Assembly (NCBI RefSeq): GCF_030268205.1
Contig: NZ_BSQF01000001.1
Span: 1,098,649-1,162,648 of the forward strand
Length of the DNA stretch: 64,000 nucleotides
Origin: Allomuricauda sp. NBRC 101325
GTDB lineage: Bacteria; Bacteroidota; Bacteroidia; Flavobacteriales; Flavobacteriaceae
Direction of reading: 5' to 3'
The notes beneath the pieces were generated by a model. That model was not told where the DNA came from and ran no database searches. It was given only the letters and a program-made list of their open reading frames with translations. Positions 27,122 through 37,600 of this stretch are shown piece after piece. A program made the position numbers and the translations under genes. The first letter of the stretch is position 1, and each line of letters opens with the position of its first letter.

Positions 27122-27777
27122 ACAGCAGGCTGGTCATCAATGTACTTTTTGCAGTTTCTGCCCTGACCAGTATTGTTTTGGAGTACCTGGACATTAGGGA
27201 AGGTTATGTGTTTTTTAAACCATTTACCACGTTTTTGGCTATTGTATTGCTGTTTTCTGCAGGGAGAACTTCCGTTCCCAAATTTAAAAGCTTGATGTTA
27301 GCCGCTTTGGTTTTATGTTTGGTAGGCGATACTTTATTGCTGTTTGAATCTTATTTTGTCTTTGGATTGGCCTCATTTTTATTGGGACACCTCCTTTTTA
27401 TTGCGGCGTTTATCCAATTGAAAGGATTTTATGCCCACTGGGTTTCCTTTTTCTGTTTGATGGCCATTGGTGGAGGTCTCTTTTTATGGCTAAAACCCGA
27501 TTTAGGGGATTTGTTGGTTCCTGTATCCTGCTATATTCTTGTGATTTGCGTAATGGCTTGGCAGGGCATAGGATTATATGTTCGTGATAAAAGCAAGCCT
27601 TTTTTGTGGATTGCCATGGCGGTATTGCTATTCATGTTTTCGGACAGTATGATTGCCGTTTCCAAGTTTAAAATGCCATTTGCCTATGCCAGTGCCTTGA
27701 TTTTATCGACCTATTGGTTGAGCGTTGGATTGTTGGCGAATGCTACGTATCAAATTTTGTCCGAGAATAAGGGATGA
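27115..27777 (+). CDS. Lysoplasmalogenase / YhhN-family membrane protein
   Basis: This 220-residue integral membrane protein has about eight hydrophobic segments. It fits the YhhN/TMEM86 family, with the conserved LVGDTLLLF and FSDSMIAVSKF acidic motifs in neighbouring helices. Mammalian members hydrolyse the vinyl ether bond of lysoplasmalogen; the activity in this organism is inferred. Its ATG lies inside the 3' end of the CYTH gene (7 bp overlap), so the two are translationally coupled. Confidence 0.88.
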   Translation: MVNSRLVINVLFAVSALTSIVLEYLDIREGYVFFKPFTTFLAIVLLFSAGRTSVPKFKSLMLAALVLCLVGDTLLLFESYFVFGLASFLLGHLLFIAAFIQLKGFYAHWVSFFCLMAIGGGLFLWLKPDLGDLLVPVSCYILVICVMAWQGIGLYVRDKSKPFLWIAMAVLLFMFSDSMIAVSKFKMPFAYASALILSTYWLSVGLLANATYQILSENKG

Positions 27778-27812
27778 TGAATAAAATCAAAGTTCAAATA
27801 AACGATTGAATT

Positions 27813-28589
27813 TTAATTTGTCCATTCCAAAATAATTTTTGAGATATAGATATTGGCATCAATATTATGCGAAGCACTATGAATTTTGTTTAATGACGAA
27901 TTTGGAAAATCTTCCAAAAAAAGTTCAACACTTTCTATTGGTACGTTTACATCTTCTTCTCCGTGCCACCAATCCACATTAAAGGATTTGTAATCTATTC
28001 CAGAGTAAAGATGATTTGCTAGAATAAAATTGAAATCATCAAAACATGCCCTAATAGCTATTTCTTCACTTGTGGCACCAGCTTGCTTTACTATTTCAGC
28101 AATGTTGGGAAATTGGAGAGCTGTTGTTTTAAAATCTTTATAATCACCTAGGGCAGTTTTCATGACACCGCTTGTAATGGCTTTGTCATCGTATTGAAAA
28201 AATGCTTCTTTGGAAACCATACCACTGATAATGCCACAATGTTTTAAATCAAATTCGTTGGCTATTAAAATTGAATATGGTGCTCCACCACTAATGCCTA
28301 TGACCCCAAAGTCACTTTTCTTCAAACCTGCTTTAGAGGCCAATTCATAAAGTTTTGCTTTGGTTAATTTTTCATTTTCAGTACCTCCAAAACCTGGTCG
28401 GTTAAAGGAAATAAAATTATAATTCGTTTTGAGGGAATCTGGGATAAGATTTAAAATATCCTCTGTAGAAGGGGTTCCTCCTATTATACAAATCGTTGGT
28501 TTTAAAGTTTCCCGATTAAGTTCATTTAAATTAATACATCCTGATAGGATTAATACTAAACATAAGGTTAGTACTGATCTATTTTTCAT
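27813..28589 (-). CDS. Lipoprotein alpha/beta hydrolase
   Basis: The protein has 258 residues. The N-terminus is a lipoprotein signal (LCLVLILSGC) and the mature part is an alpha/beta-hydrolase: a Ser nucleophile in GISGGAP near residue 99, an Asp candidate in WWHGEEDVNVP and a His in IHSASHNIDA near the end. The substrate cannot be inferred. The base composition is more AT-rich than its neighbours, and it stands alone with 150 bp of featureless AT-rich DNA upstream, which hints at acquisition. Confidence 0.8.
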   Translation of the reverse strand: MKNRSVLTLCLVLILSGCINLNELNRETLKPTICIIGGTPSTEDILNLIPDSLKTNYNFISFNRPGFGGTENEKLTKAKLYELASKAGLKKSDFGVIGISGGAPYSILIANEFDLKHCGIISGMVSKEAFFQYDDKAITSGVMKTALGDYKDFKTTALQFPNIAEIVKQAGATSEEIAIRACFDDFNFILANHLYSGIDYKSFNVDWWHGEEDVNVPIESVELFLEDFPNSSLNKIHSASHNIDANIYISKIILEWTN

Positions 28590-28741
28590 TTTAATTATTG
28601 ATAAGTTGAATAATTTGAAAAGGGATAAAGATATAGCTCATGTAAATGACATCCTAATAGAGTTTGAATGCAATTTATTATCCTTAGTAGTGTCAAAAGC
28701 ACTTTAAGTATTTCACTAGGAAATTCAAAAAACCGATAGAT

Positions 28742-30037
28742 TTAATCCAACTTCTTATCCAAGGCCAAAATCGTTTTTAAAAGCACATTGGCGCCATTGG
28801 CCATATCCTCGGCTGAGGTAAATTCTTTCGGGGAATGACTGATACCATCTTTACTCGGAACAAAAATCATCCCAACGGGTGAAAATCGGGAAATATCTTG
28901 GGAATCGTGTCCTGCGCCACTGGGCATTTTTTTGAAAGTAAGCCCTAAATCTTTTGCTGAAGCGGCTATCTCATCTTGAATCATTGGAGTGGTCAAAGCA
29001 GGGTCAGAGGTGGTGTCCAAGGGCTTAAATTCCACAGAAACATTTGAGGTTTTCGCAATTTCTTCCGTTTTGGCTTTAATAGCGTTATAGACTTTTGCAA
29101 TTACTTCAGATGACAAATCTCGAATCTCTAAACTTGCTATGACTTTTCCGGGAATCACGTTGGGCGCTCCTGGCTCTGCTTTTATTCGTCCAACCGTGCC
29201 TACTTGGCTCCCTTCAAAACTATTGGTGATTTCGTTTACGGCCACTATAAATTTGGCTGCGGCCAACAGGGCGTCTTGTCGGGCATTCATGGGAGTGGTG
29301 CCCGCATGGTTGGCAAAGCCTGTAAACTCAACATCCCACCATTTTAAGCCTACAATCCCTTCCACTACTCCGATATCCAGATTTTCCTTGTCCAAAATAC
29401 CCCCTTGTTCAATATGAAGTTCCAAAAAGGCGGCCAAACTACCTTTTTCTCGTTTAGCTTGGTCTAGTTTTGTGGTGTCGCCTCCAATGCGCATCATGCC
29501 TTCTCCCATGGAATACCCAGTGGAATTCACTACAGAAAGGGCTGCATGTGTCAAGCTTCCAGCCATGGCCCTACTGCCCATTACCCCGCCTTCTTCATTC
29601 GGAAAAATCATTACTTCCAAAGGATGGTCAGTGAACACGTTATTTTCGTTTAGGGTTTCGATAACCTCCAGCGCTGCCATGGAACCCACACATCCATCAT
29701 AATTACCACCGTGGGGCACACGATCTATGTGCGAACCAAAAGCAATGGGTTTTTTATTGGGATCCTTCCCTGTTCGAGAACCAATGATGTTTCCAGCAGC
29801 ATCGATTTCCACCTCCATTCCAAAACCCTTTAGGGTTTGTACTACCCAATTCCTAGCCTCGATATCTGAATCACTAAAAGCGACGCGTTCCGTTTCTCCA
29901 TTGGATTGAATTCCAAACTTTGCCAAATCAAAAATGCGCTGTTCAAGTCGGTCTTGGTTAACCATCAGCTCTTTAGTTTGGGCCCATGCACCTCCAATAC
30001 AAAAAAGAAAGAGTATGGATAATAGAAGCTGTTTCAT
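28742..30037 (-). CDS. Secreted M20-type amidase (hydantoinase/carbamoylase family)
   Basis: This 431-residue protein has a signal peptide (MKQLLLSILFLFCIGGAWA) and fits the Zn-dependent N-carbamoyl-L-amino acid / allantoate amidohydrolase group. Metal ligands are visible in FGSHIDRVPHGGNYDG, FPNEEGGVMGSRAM and a late His in GISHSPKEF; the dimerisation region carries GFANHAGTTPM. It cleaves carbamoyl or ureido amides, with exact substrate unknown. It is the last gene of a three-gene minus-strand operon with a permease and a Tat-exported aminotransferase, and being exported is notable because family members are usually cytoplasmic. Confidence 0.88.
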   Translation of the reverse strand: MKQLLLSILFLFCIGGAWAQTKELMVNQDRLEQRIFDLAKFGIQSNGETERVAFSDSDIEARNWVVQTLKGFGMEVEIDAAGNIIGSRTGKDPNKKPIAFGSHIDRVPHGGNYDGCVGSMAALEVIETLNENNVFTDHPLEVMIFPNEEGGVMGSRAMAGSLTHAALSVVNSTGYSMGEGMMRIGGDTTKLDQAKREKGSLAAFLELHIEQGGILDKENLDIGVVEGIVGLKWWDVEFTGFANHAGTTPMNARQDALLAAAKFIVAVNEITNSFEGSQVGTVGRIKAEPGAPNVIPGKVIASLEIRDLSSEVIAKVYNAIKAKTEEIAKTSNVSVEFKPLDTTSDPALTTPMIQDEIAASAKDLGLTFKKMPSGAGHDSQDISRFSPVGMIFVPSKDGISHSPKEFTSAEDMANGANVLLKTILALDKKLD

Positions 30038-30089
30038 AATTACCTAGTTTTATGAAAGATAGGGATTTGACAACAACTTTCCGAGGGGA

Positions 30090-31229
30090 TTAGGCTGCTT
30101 TTTCCGTGGTTGTGGCTTTTAATTCATGGTCGATGATGCGTTGTTCCGACCATTTTTTTTTCTTTAAGCCGCTTACCATTGGGATTGCAATTCCTATAGC
30201 CAAAAGCACTAGGGCCACCATAAAGATATTAAAGGAGTGCACAAAGAACGATCCGCTATTTAAGGTAGCCAAAATCAACATGGTGGATAATGGGAAGGAT
30301 AGCGCCAAAATTGCTACACCATAATCGCTGCTAAAAGTTTTGTTCTTTGGTTTGTTGTCCATTTCCATGCTGTCCACCGTAGCTATGTGTGCGTAAGGCC
30401 AAAAACTACAGGCGCTCAATCCAAAAGCAATAGTCAACAAAATATCGTTTTTCGCTTCAATGCCTGCGGCGACCACAAATATTCCAGATAGGAGCAATAC
30501 CAATCCAGCCCTGATACTCAAAAGCGAAAAGATTTGGAAAAATTGCTTCTTTTTGATTTTTACCGCCAATCCTATAAATAAAAGGACCAAAGGGGTCATG
30601 ATCAAGCTCAATTTTTCAAGCGTTTCACTTAAAAAGAAGGGAAGGGAATCCATATGGAAACCAAATGCCAATAATAGAAGGGCCACTCCGATAAAAACGT
30701 TTACAGGTTCGGACACCATCGCTTTAACCAATGGCTTCAATTTGGTTCCATTCTTATTACCATCGGAGGCTTGCAGACCGTAATGCCAGTTCATGGCCAC
30801 CAGATACAAAAAGAATAAAACAAATACCTTATTTCCCAAGTCGGACATGGCTGCCATGGCCAAATAGTCGTCCCCTAAAAATTCCATGATAAAAGGAAAG
30901 GAGGAAAGTCCAGGTGCCAAGGAGGGTATGAGCATTCTAGCCGTCCGGAACTCAGGGGTGCCTTTGGCCACTCCCATTAGGGGCATTACCAAGGGCATTA
31001 GAAAAAACAATAAAAGGTTTAGCCCAAGGGCCAAAAGGGGCAATATTAATAAATGCAACTCGACCTTGACCCCCAACAACGCAATAAAAATGGTTGCAGG
31101 AAGGGCAAGGTTGAGTATTATTTTTTTGATTCCTGTTATTTCTTCCTTGGACTTAAATTTTACTTTAAGTAAGATTCCAATGAAGATAAAAAAGAGAAAT
31201 ACAATAGTTTTTTGAAATCCAATATCCAC
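30090..31229 (-). CDS. AEC-family permease
   Basis: This 379-residue membrane protein has about ten hydrophobic segments and fits the auxin efflux carrier (AEC, Mem_trans) family, with the LNLALPATIFIALLGV opening and a PSLAPGLSSFP segment in the first half. It would move an organic anion or amino-acid-like solute across the inner membrane. The start is GTG at 31229, overlapping the TAG stop of the upstream aminotransferase by one base, so translation is coupled. The amidase gene follows 52 bp after its stop. Confidence 0.8.
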   Translation of the reverse strand: MDIGFQKTIVFLFFIFIGILLKVKFKSKEEITGIKKIILNLALPATIFIALLGVKVELHLLILPLLALGLNLLLFFLMPLVMPLMGVAKGTPEFRTARMLIPSLAPGLSSFPFIMEFLGDDYLAMAAMSDLGNKVFVLFFLYLVAMNWHYGLQASDGNKNGTKLKPLVKAMVSEPVNVFIGVALLLLAFGFHMDSLPFFLSETLEKLSLIMTPLVLLFIGLAVKIKKKQFFQIFSLLSIRAGLVLLLSGIFVVAAGIEAKNDILLTIAFGLSACSFWPYAHIATVDSMEMDNKPKNKTFSSDYGVAILALSFPLSTMLILATLNSGSFFVHSFNIFMVALVLLAIGIAIPMVSGLKKKKWSEQRIIDHELKATTTEKAA

Positions 31230-32425
31230 TACACCAATACTTTGCTGAGAGCGGCGGTGAACATTTTCATTTCATCCATGGTACCCATACTAACACGGCA
31301 CCAATTTTTTCCCATAAACTGGAATGCTCTTACGCCAACTTTCAATTCTGTCATTTTTTCCAAGAAGTCATTTCCTTGCATTTCGATAGGGAAAATAAGG
31401 AAACTTGTATAGGACGGTACATATTCGATACCCATTTGATCTAGGCTCTTGTACACGTATTCTCTACATTCGGCATTCAGGGTTCTGGATTTTTCAATGA
31501 ATGCAGCATCATCCATCGCAGCCATTGCAGCGTATACGGATGGTAAGGTAATACCCATACCTCCACGGGTAATATTTTGCAGACGGTTCAAGGTTTCTTC
31601 CAAAGCAACGATATAACCTACACGAAGACCTGCCATACCGTGAATTTTGGAGTAGGTACGAGCAATGATCACGTCTTTACCTTCTTTTACCAAGTTTACC
31701 ATACTTTGCTTTTCGCCTTCTTCCAAAAACCATAGGTAGGCTTCATCCACAAATACAGGAACTTTTTCGGAAACTCTGGAACAGAAATCCAATAGTTCTT
31801 TCGCGTCTGTCATGGTACCTGTTGGGTTGTTTGGGTTACAGATGTAAACCAATTTGGTATCGTCGTCTATGGCTTCTTCCATAGCTTTTAGGTCATGGGA
31901 CCAATCGTCTTTTAATGGAACCGGTTTCCAAGTAGCACCTACTGATTCGGCCACCCTGATCAAAGACATGTACGCTGGGTCGGCAGAAACAACATTGCCA
32001 CCACCGTTCATGAAAAATACCATGGCAGTTTTTTCCAAAAGGTCAGAAGATCCAGGACCCATCATGATGTTTTTCGCGTCAACACCCTCATAGGTTGCAA
32101 TTTTATCTACCAGTTGGAACAATTCTTTCCAAGCGTAGCGGTTTCCACCTGCTGCGGAGTTCTTGAAAGCTTCCACGGCCATTGGAGATGGACCGTAAGG
32201 GTTTTCATTGGCATTCAACTTAGCGGACAGCTCAGGAAGCACCGCTGGGTTTTTAGGTAAGTATTCTTTAAAAAATGGACTGTACACTGCGTTTCCTTCG
32301 GTATCCAATAATAATGGCATCCTTGGAGTTTCAGCTAAACCAATATATGGTAAGGCCATTGCACCACCTGCGGTGAGCACACTTTTTCTGATCCAATCTC
32401 TTCTGTTGATGTTTGTAGTTCCCAT
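31229..32425 (-). CDS. Tat-exported PLP aminotransferase (HisC-like)
   Basis: This 398-residue fold-type I aminotransferase is like histidinol-phosphate aminotransferase, with LNANENPYGPSP, the cofactor motif YICNPNNPTGTM and the Schiff-base Lys in TYSKIHGMAGLRVGY near residue 248. Its N-terminus is a Tat signal (NRRDWIRKSVLTAGGAMALP), so it is sent folded with PLP to the periplasm. That excludes a role in histidine synthesis and points to a periplasmic amino acid or amine. It is the first gene of the operon with the AEC permease and secreted amidase. The enzyme class is firm, the substrate unknown. Confidence 0.87.
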   Translation of the reverse strand: MGTTNINRRDWIRKSVLTAGGAMALPYIGLAETPRMPLLLDTEGNAVYSPFFKEYLPKNPAVLPELSAKLNANENPYGPSPMAVEAFKNSAAGGNRYAWKELFQLVDKIATYEGVDAKNIMMGPGSSDLLEKTAMVFFMNGGGNVVSADPAYMSLIRVAESVGATWKPVPLKDDWSHDLKAMEEAIDDDTKLVYICNPNNPTGTMTDAKELLDFCSRVSEKVPVFVDEAYLWFLEEGEKQSMVNLVKEGKDVIIARTYSKIHGMAGLRVGYIVALEETLNRLQNITRGGMGITLPSVYAAMAAMDDAAFIEKSRTLNAECREYVYKSLDQMGIEYVPSYTSFLIFPIEMQGNDFLEKMTELKVGVRAFQFMGKNWCRVSMGTMDEMKMFTAALSKVLV

Positions 32426-32567
32426 TTGAGTATTTAGTTTTTAGCAAGTTTCTAAAATTAGTCGATCATTTAACATAATCCAATACTAAAAACATAAAAA
32501 TCAATGCCTTAAAGGGGAATTTATTAAAATAAGAAGTGATTTATTGAAAAATTAATAGTCGAATTCT

Positions 32568-33173
32568 TCAATCGAGAAGGTTGGTCTGCAAATATTCCAA
32601 AGTTAGGATGCCACGTAGGTTATTGATAATGATATGATCTAGCAACTCGTGAATGCTGTATTCTTGAAATAAATTGTCCTTGGAGTACACGGTTTCTTCC
32701 ATTCGGGCCAAGAAAAGCGAGCAGACCAGATCAATGTTCACATTTTTTCGAATCTGACCCAGTTCTTTTGCTTTTTTCAACAACGGATTTACAATGTCCC
32801 AGACGATATTCGACTTTATTTTGGAATAAAACTCATAGGCATTGGGATAGTATTTGTTGAGCCCATGAAGAAAGGAAGGGTTGAGTTCCTGAAAGATTAT
32901 CAACCCTTGTTTATATATATAGATCACAGTGTTAAGGGGCTGCCCGTTATTAGGGTTTTCGAGCATGTATTGGTCAATGTTGGAAAGCGTTTTGCCAAAA
33001 TAGTAGGTCAAACTTTCCTGAACCAATTCCTCCTTACTGCTAAAATATTTATAGAGTGTTTTTTTGGAAATGCCCAAATGCTTAGCCAAATCGTCCATAG
33101 AGAAGCGTTTACTGCCGAATTTCGTAAAGTTCTCTATGGCGTAGGCTAATATGTCGTTTTTGCCCTCAATCAT
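32568..33173 (-). CDS. TetR-family regulator at the end of the efflux operon
   Basis: The protein has 201 residues with an N-terminal TetR helix-turn-helix (MDDLAKHLGISKKTLYKYF near residues 26-44) and a variable ligand domain. Its ATG comes 3 bp after the stop of the outer membrane factor gene, so it belongs to the RND efflux operon and probably reports on an efflux substrate. The operon also begins with a regulator of another family. Confidence 0.9.
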   Translation of the reverse strand: MIEGKNDILAYAIENFTKFGSKRFSMDDLAKHLGISKKTLYKYFSSKEELVQESLTYYFGKTLSNIDQYMLENPNNGQPLNTVIYIYKQGLIIFQELNPSFLHGLNKYYPNAYEFYSKIKSNIVWDIVNPLLKKAKELGQIRKNVNIDLVCSLFLARMEETVYSKDNLFQEYSIHELLDHIIINNLRGILTLEYLQTNLLD

Positions 33174-33176
33174 GTT

Positions 33177-34577
33177 TTACTTCCAACCACCACCAAGAGC
33201 TCTGTACAGCTCAACAATGGCATTTAATTGTGCGTATTGAGAATCCACATAATTTAGTTCGGAGTTCAAGGCATTTTGTCTTGCGGTCAATACTTCCAAG
33301 TAATTGGCCAAACCATTGTTCAACAACTCTTCGGAATACTCCTCAGCGGTTGCGTAGGCTTCAAGCTCTTTGGCTCTGGCTTCCAATTTTTGGGTTTCTG
33401 CTTCGTAAGTGTACAAGGCATCGCTCACTTCCCTACCAGCGGTTAATAAGGCTTGTTTATAGCTAAGCAAAGCCTGCTCTTGCTGTGCTTTAGCAACCTC
33501 CATTTGGGTACGCAATTGTCTTCCATTAAAAATAGGCTGGGTCAACCCCCCCACTAAAGTGGAAAATAGGGAACTCGCATCCAACCAATTCTCAAACTCC
33601 AAACTTTGAAACCCTCCATTTGCGGACAAACTCAAAGACGGATACATGCTACTTTTAGCCACGTTGGTCAATTCGAAAGCATTGATAAGCCCATATTCGG
33701 CCTGCATTACATCAGGACGGTTTGCCAATAATAAATAAGGTACGCCCGTACTCAATTCAGTGTCGATGGATTGATCGTCCAAAGTGCCACGTTCAATATT
33801 ATGGGGAGCTTCACCCAAAAGAATACTAAAGGCATTTTCCAACAACTTGATGTTGTTCTCAAGGTCGATAACAATGATCTCTGTGGTATGTACCTGTGCT
33901 TCGGTTTGTTTTACCGCAACTTCAGTAACCTGACCTGCTTCTTTTAAGGCAATGGTGGTCTCCAAACTACGCTTTCTGGATTCCAAGGTTTGTTTGGAAA
34001 CTTCCAACTGTTTGTCCAATGCCATCAATTGATAATAGGTGCCTGCAATCCCTGCAATCAAATTGGTCTTTACAGCTTGGTGGGCCGATACACTTTGCAA
34101 AAAGGAAGCCCCAAAAGCTCTTTTGTTACTTCTGATCTTGCCCCAAACATCGGCTTCCCATGAAAGGGCTCCCGACAGTTCGTACTGTTCCAATGCACTG
34201 GTAAAAAAGCTACCGAACTGACTGTTCTGTGAGTTTTTTGTTCTAGTAAAACTAGCCGTTCCAGAAAGTGTTGGGTAGTATCCTGCCTTACCCTGTTTTA
34301 CATAGGCTTCAGCTGCCAATACGTTTTGAAGCGCGATGCGGACATCCAGGTTGTTCACCAAGGCCGTATCGATGTATTGCTTCAATTGGTCATCGTTAAA
34401 AAGATCTCTCCAAGAAATATCTGCCATAGAAACACTGTCCTGTGGCAAATTATCGGTTCGGTAGAGATTTTCTGTCTCTAATTCTGGTCTTGAGTAGTCT
34501 TTGGCCACAAAACACGATTGCATTAAAAGTGGTGCCGTAAGAACCAAGAGCAGTTTATATGTGGATTTTATTTTCAT
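33177..34577 (-). CDS. Efflux outer membrane factor (NodT/TolC type)
   Basis: The protein has 466 residues and is the outer membrane channel of a tripartite RND pump. It begins with a lipoprotein signal (LLLVLTAPLLMQSC), then carries the two OEP repeats of TolC-like proteins (YSRPEL region, LVNNLDVRIAL-type helices, NRPDVMQAEYGL and NGLANYLEVLTARQN). The ATG at 34577 is chosen because it starts the lipoprotein signal; a further 16 upstream codons are not signal-like. It follows the permease gene by 31 bp. Confidence 0.92.
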   Translation of the reverse strand: MKIKSTYKLLLVLTAPLLMQSCFVAKDYSRPELETENLYRTDNLPQDSVSMADISWRDLFNDDQLKQYIDTALVNNLDVRIALQNVLAAEAYVKQGKAGYYPTLSGTASFTRTKNSQNSQFGSFFTSALEQYELSGALSWEADVWGKIRSNKRAFGASFLQSVSAHQAVKTNLIAGIAGTYYQLMALDKQLEVSKQTLESRKRSLETTIALKEAGQVTEVAVKQTEAQVHTTEIIVIDLENNIKLLENAFSILLGEAPHNIERGTLDDQSIDTELSTGVPYLLLANRPDVMQAEYGLINAFELTNVAKSSMYPSLSLSANGGFQSLEFENWLDASSLFSTLVGGLTQPIFNGRQLRTQMEVAKAQQEQALLSYKQALLTAGREVSDALYTYEAETQKLEARAKELEAYATAEEYSEELLNNGLANYLEVLTARQNALNSELNYVDSQYAQLNAIVELYRALGGGWK

Positions 34578-34608
34578 GGTTGATATACTTTGTTTGATCA
34601 AAGAATAA

Positions 34609-37600
34609 TTAAGCATTGTTTGCATGTTGAATTTCTTCTGGCTTGCCCGTTATCTTTTCTTGCAGTGCTTGGAAGACCACAAAAAGTACCGGGATTATAA
34701 ATACCCCTAAAATGGTTCCGACAAGCATACCCCCAACGGCACTTACACCAATGGAACGGTTACCAATAGCACCGATTCCAGAAGAAAGAGCCAATGGTAA
34801 AAGACCAAAAATAAATGCAAAAGAGGTCATCAAAATAGGACGTAGCCTTGCTCGTGCCCCATATGCGGCTGCATCGAACAAGGATAATCCTGCTTTACGT
34901 CGTTGCAGGGCAAACTCTACGATCAAAATGGCGTTCTTGGCCAAAAGACCGATCAACATGATCAGAGCAATCTGGAAATAAATGTTGTTTTCCAATCCTG
35001 CGAAGTTGATGAACAAAATAGCCCCTGCAATACCAAATGGCAAAGACAACAAAATGGCAAGCGGCAAAATGTAACTTTCGTACTGTGCACTCAACAAGAA
35101 ATACACGAACACCAAACTCAAAATAAAGATGATGATGGTTTGTGCCCCTGAGTTGCTTTCCTCCCTTGTTAGCCCTGAATAATCGTAGGTATAGGAATTA
35201 GGGAGCACTTGGGCCGCCACTTCCTCGATGGCCGTAATGGCATCCCCTGTAGAATAGCCTGCATTTGGAACCCCAGTGATGCTTACGGAACTCAAAAGGT
35301 TGAAACGAGATACAACTTCTGGACCGTAAATTCGCTCTAAATCCACAAACTGACTAACTGCAACAGACTCACCATCTGCATTTCGCACAAAAATGTGGTT
35401 CAAGGATTTTTCGTTGGCACGGTCTTCCGGTTTGGCCTGGATCATAACGCGATATTGCTTACCAAACTTGTTAAAATCGGTTGCATAAATACCACCATAA
35501 TAACCTTGAAGTGCATTAAAAATATCGGTAGCCGACAAACCTGCCATTTTTACTTTCTCCATGTCGATGTCCAAGTTGTATTGTGGAAAACCTGGGTCGA
35601 ACTGTGAAATGGCATATTGAATTTCTGGTCGGGCATTTAGCGCTCCCAAGAACTGATTTTTAATGTCGTTGATGGAGTTCCAGTCTTCACCCGTTTTACT
35701 TTGTAACTGGACTTCAAAACCTGAGCTGGTACCAAAACCTTGGATACTTGGAGGTGTAAAGTAAATGATCTGTGCATCGTTAAAGCCTGCGGTTGTGGCG
35801 TACAATTTTTGCATAGTGGCATTTACCGATAAGGAATCGGCACCCCTTTCGCTCCAATCTTTCAATTTCATAATGGAGAAGGCATAGGAACCTGCACTTA
35901 CTCGGTTAAGAATACTAAAACCAGCCACGCTCATCCTAACATCGATGATGTCCATGGATTCATAAATGGAATCCAGTTTCATGATGGTCTCCTCGGTTTT
36001 TTCGATGGTTGTTCCTGGAGGCATGCTCACGTTGGCAAAGATCATTCCACGGTCCTCATCGGGAATAAACCCAGTTGGTGTGGATTTGAACAAGTATGCT
36101 GCCAAGGCACCAAAGGCCAAAAGAAGAAATAAAGTCAGCCATTTTCTTTTTACCAAATTACCAACGGTATTGGTGTATTTATTGGTCATGGCCGTAAAGC
36201 CAACGTTGAAGGCTTTAAAGAAGCGCGCCAACAGATTGGTTTTTTTGCCTTTTTCATGGTCGTGTGGCTTTAAGAAAAGTGCTGCCAAAGCAGGACTCAG
36301 TGTTAAAGCGTTTACCGCTGAAATTAAAATGGCAACAGCCAATGTAATACCAAACTGTTGGTAAAATACTCCAGAGGAACCTTGTATAAAGGATACAGGG
36401 ATAAATACCGCGGACATTACCAAAGTAATGGAGATAATGGCTCCAGAAATTTCGCTCATCGCGTTTTTGGTAGCAGTTTTTGCTGAATCTGCTCCTTCTT
36501 CCAATTTGGCGTGCACCGCCTCCACAACCACAATCGCATCATCCACCACAATACCAATGGCCAAGATCATGGCGAAAAGCGTTAACATGTTTATGGAATA
36601 TCCGAAGAGTTGCAGGAAGAAAAAGGTACCTACGATCGCTACTGGAACCGCAATGGCAGGAATCAAAGTAGACCTGAAATCTTGCAAGAACAAGAAGACG
36701 ACAATAAATACCAAAATAAAGGCTTCGATCAGTGTTTGTACCACGTGATCAATGGAAGCATCCAAGAAATCTTTGGAGTTGAAAGGAATCACATAATCAA
36801 ATCCTTTTGGAAAATCGGCTCTTGATTCTTCCAAAATGGTTTCAATTTGGTCGATGATCTCTTTGGAGTTGGAACCAGAGGTTTGATATACCCCAACGGC
36901 CACACCAGGTTTCCCCATTCCTGAATTTTTCCTCGCATAATTAAGGGCTCCCAATTCAATATCGGCAACATCTTTCAAACGAAGAAAACCTCCGTCTTCC
37001 GTTGTCTTAAGAATAATGTTTTCGTATTCGGCCACCTCAGAAAGTCGACCTTTATACTTCATTACATATTCAAAAATACCATCAGCGTTTTCACCAATTT
37101 TACCGGTGGCGGCTTCGGTGTTTTGCTCGCGCAAGGCAGCTTGTATATCCGCTGGGACCAAATTATAGGCAGCCATTTTATCTGGGGATATCCATATACG
37201 CATGGAATAATCCTTGGCACCAAATACGTTAACGTTACCAACCCCTTTAATACGCTGTAATTGTGGTACAAGGTTAATTTTGGCATAGTTTTCTACAAAC
37301 GTGGCATCATAATCCTCATTTTCAGAATAAATGGAGAAGAACAACAAGGCACTATTTTGTGCTTTCTGTGTGGTTACCCCTGTATTGATTACCTCTTGGG
37401 GCAAAAGGCTATTGGCCCTGGCCACCCGGTTTTGTACGTTTACGGCCGCGATATCTGGGTCAACACCCAATTCGAAAAACACGCTGATGTTCGCAGCACC
37501 ATCGTTACTGGCAGATGAGGTCATGTAGGTCATGCCCTCTACACCATTAATTTGCTCCTCTAGTGGAATCACCACACTTTTAAGTACGGTCTCGGCATTG

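Noticed and set aside
30106..31215. Several open frames on the plus strand over the AEC permease
   Set aside because: They are antisense to a clear membrane protein gene and have no start signals or recognisable motifs.
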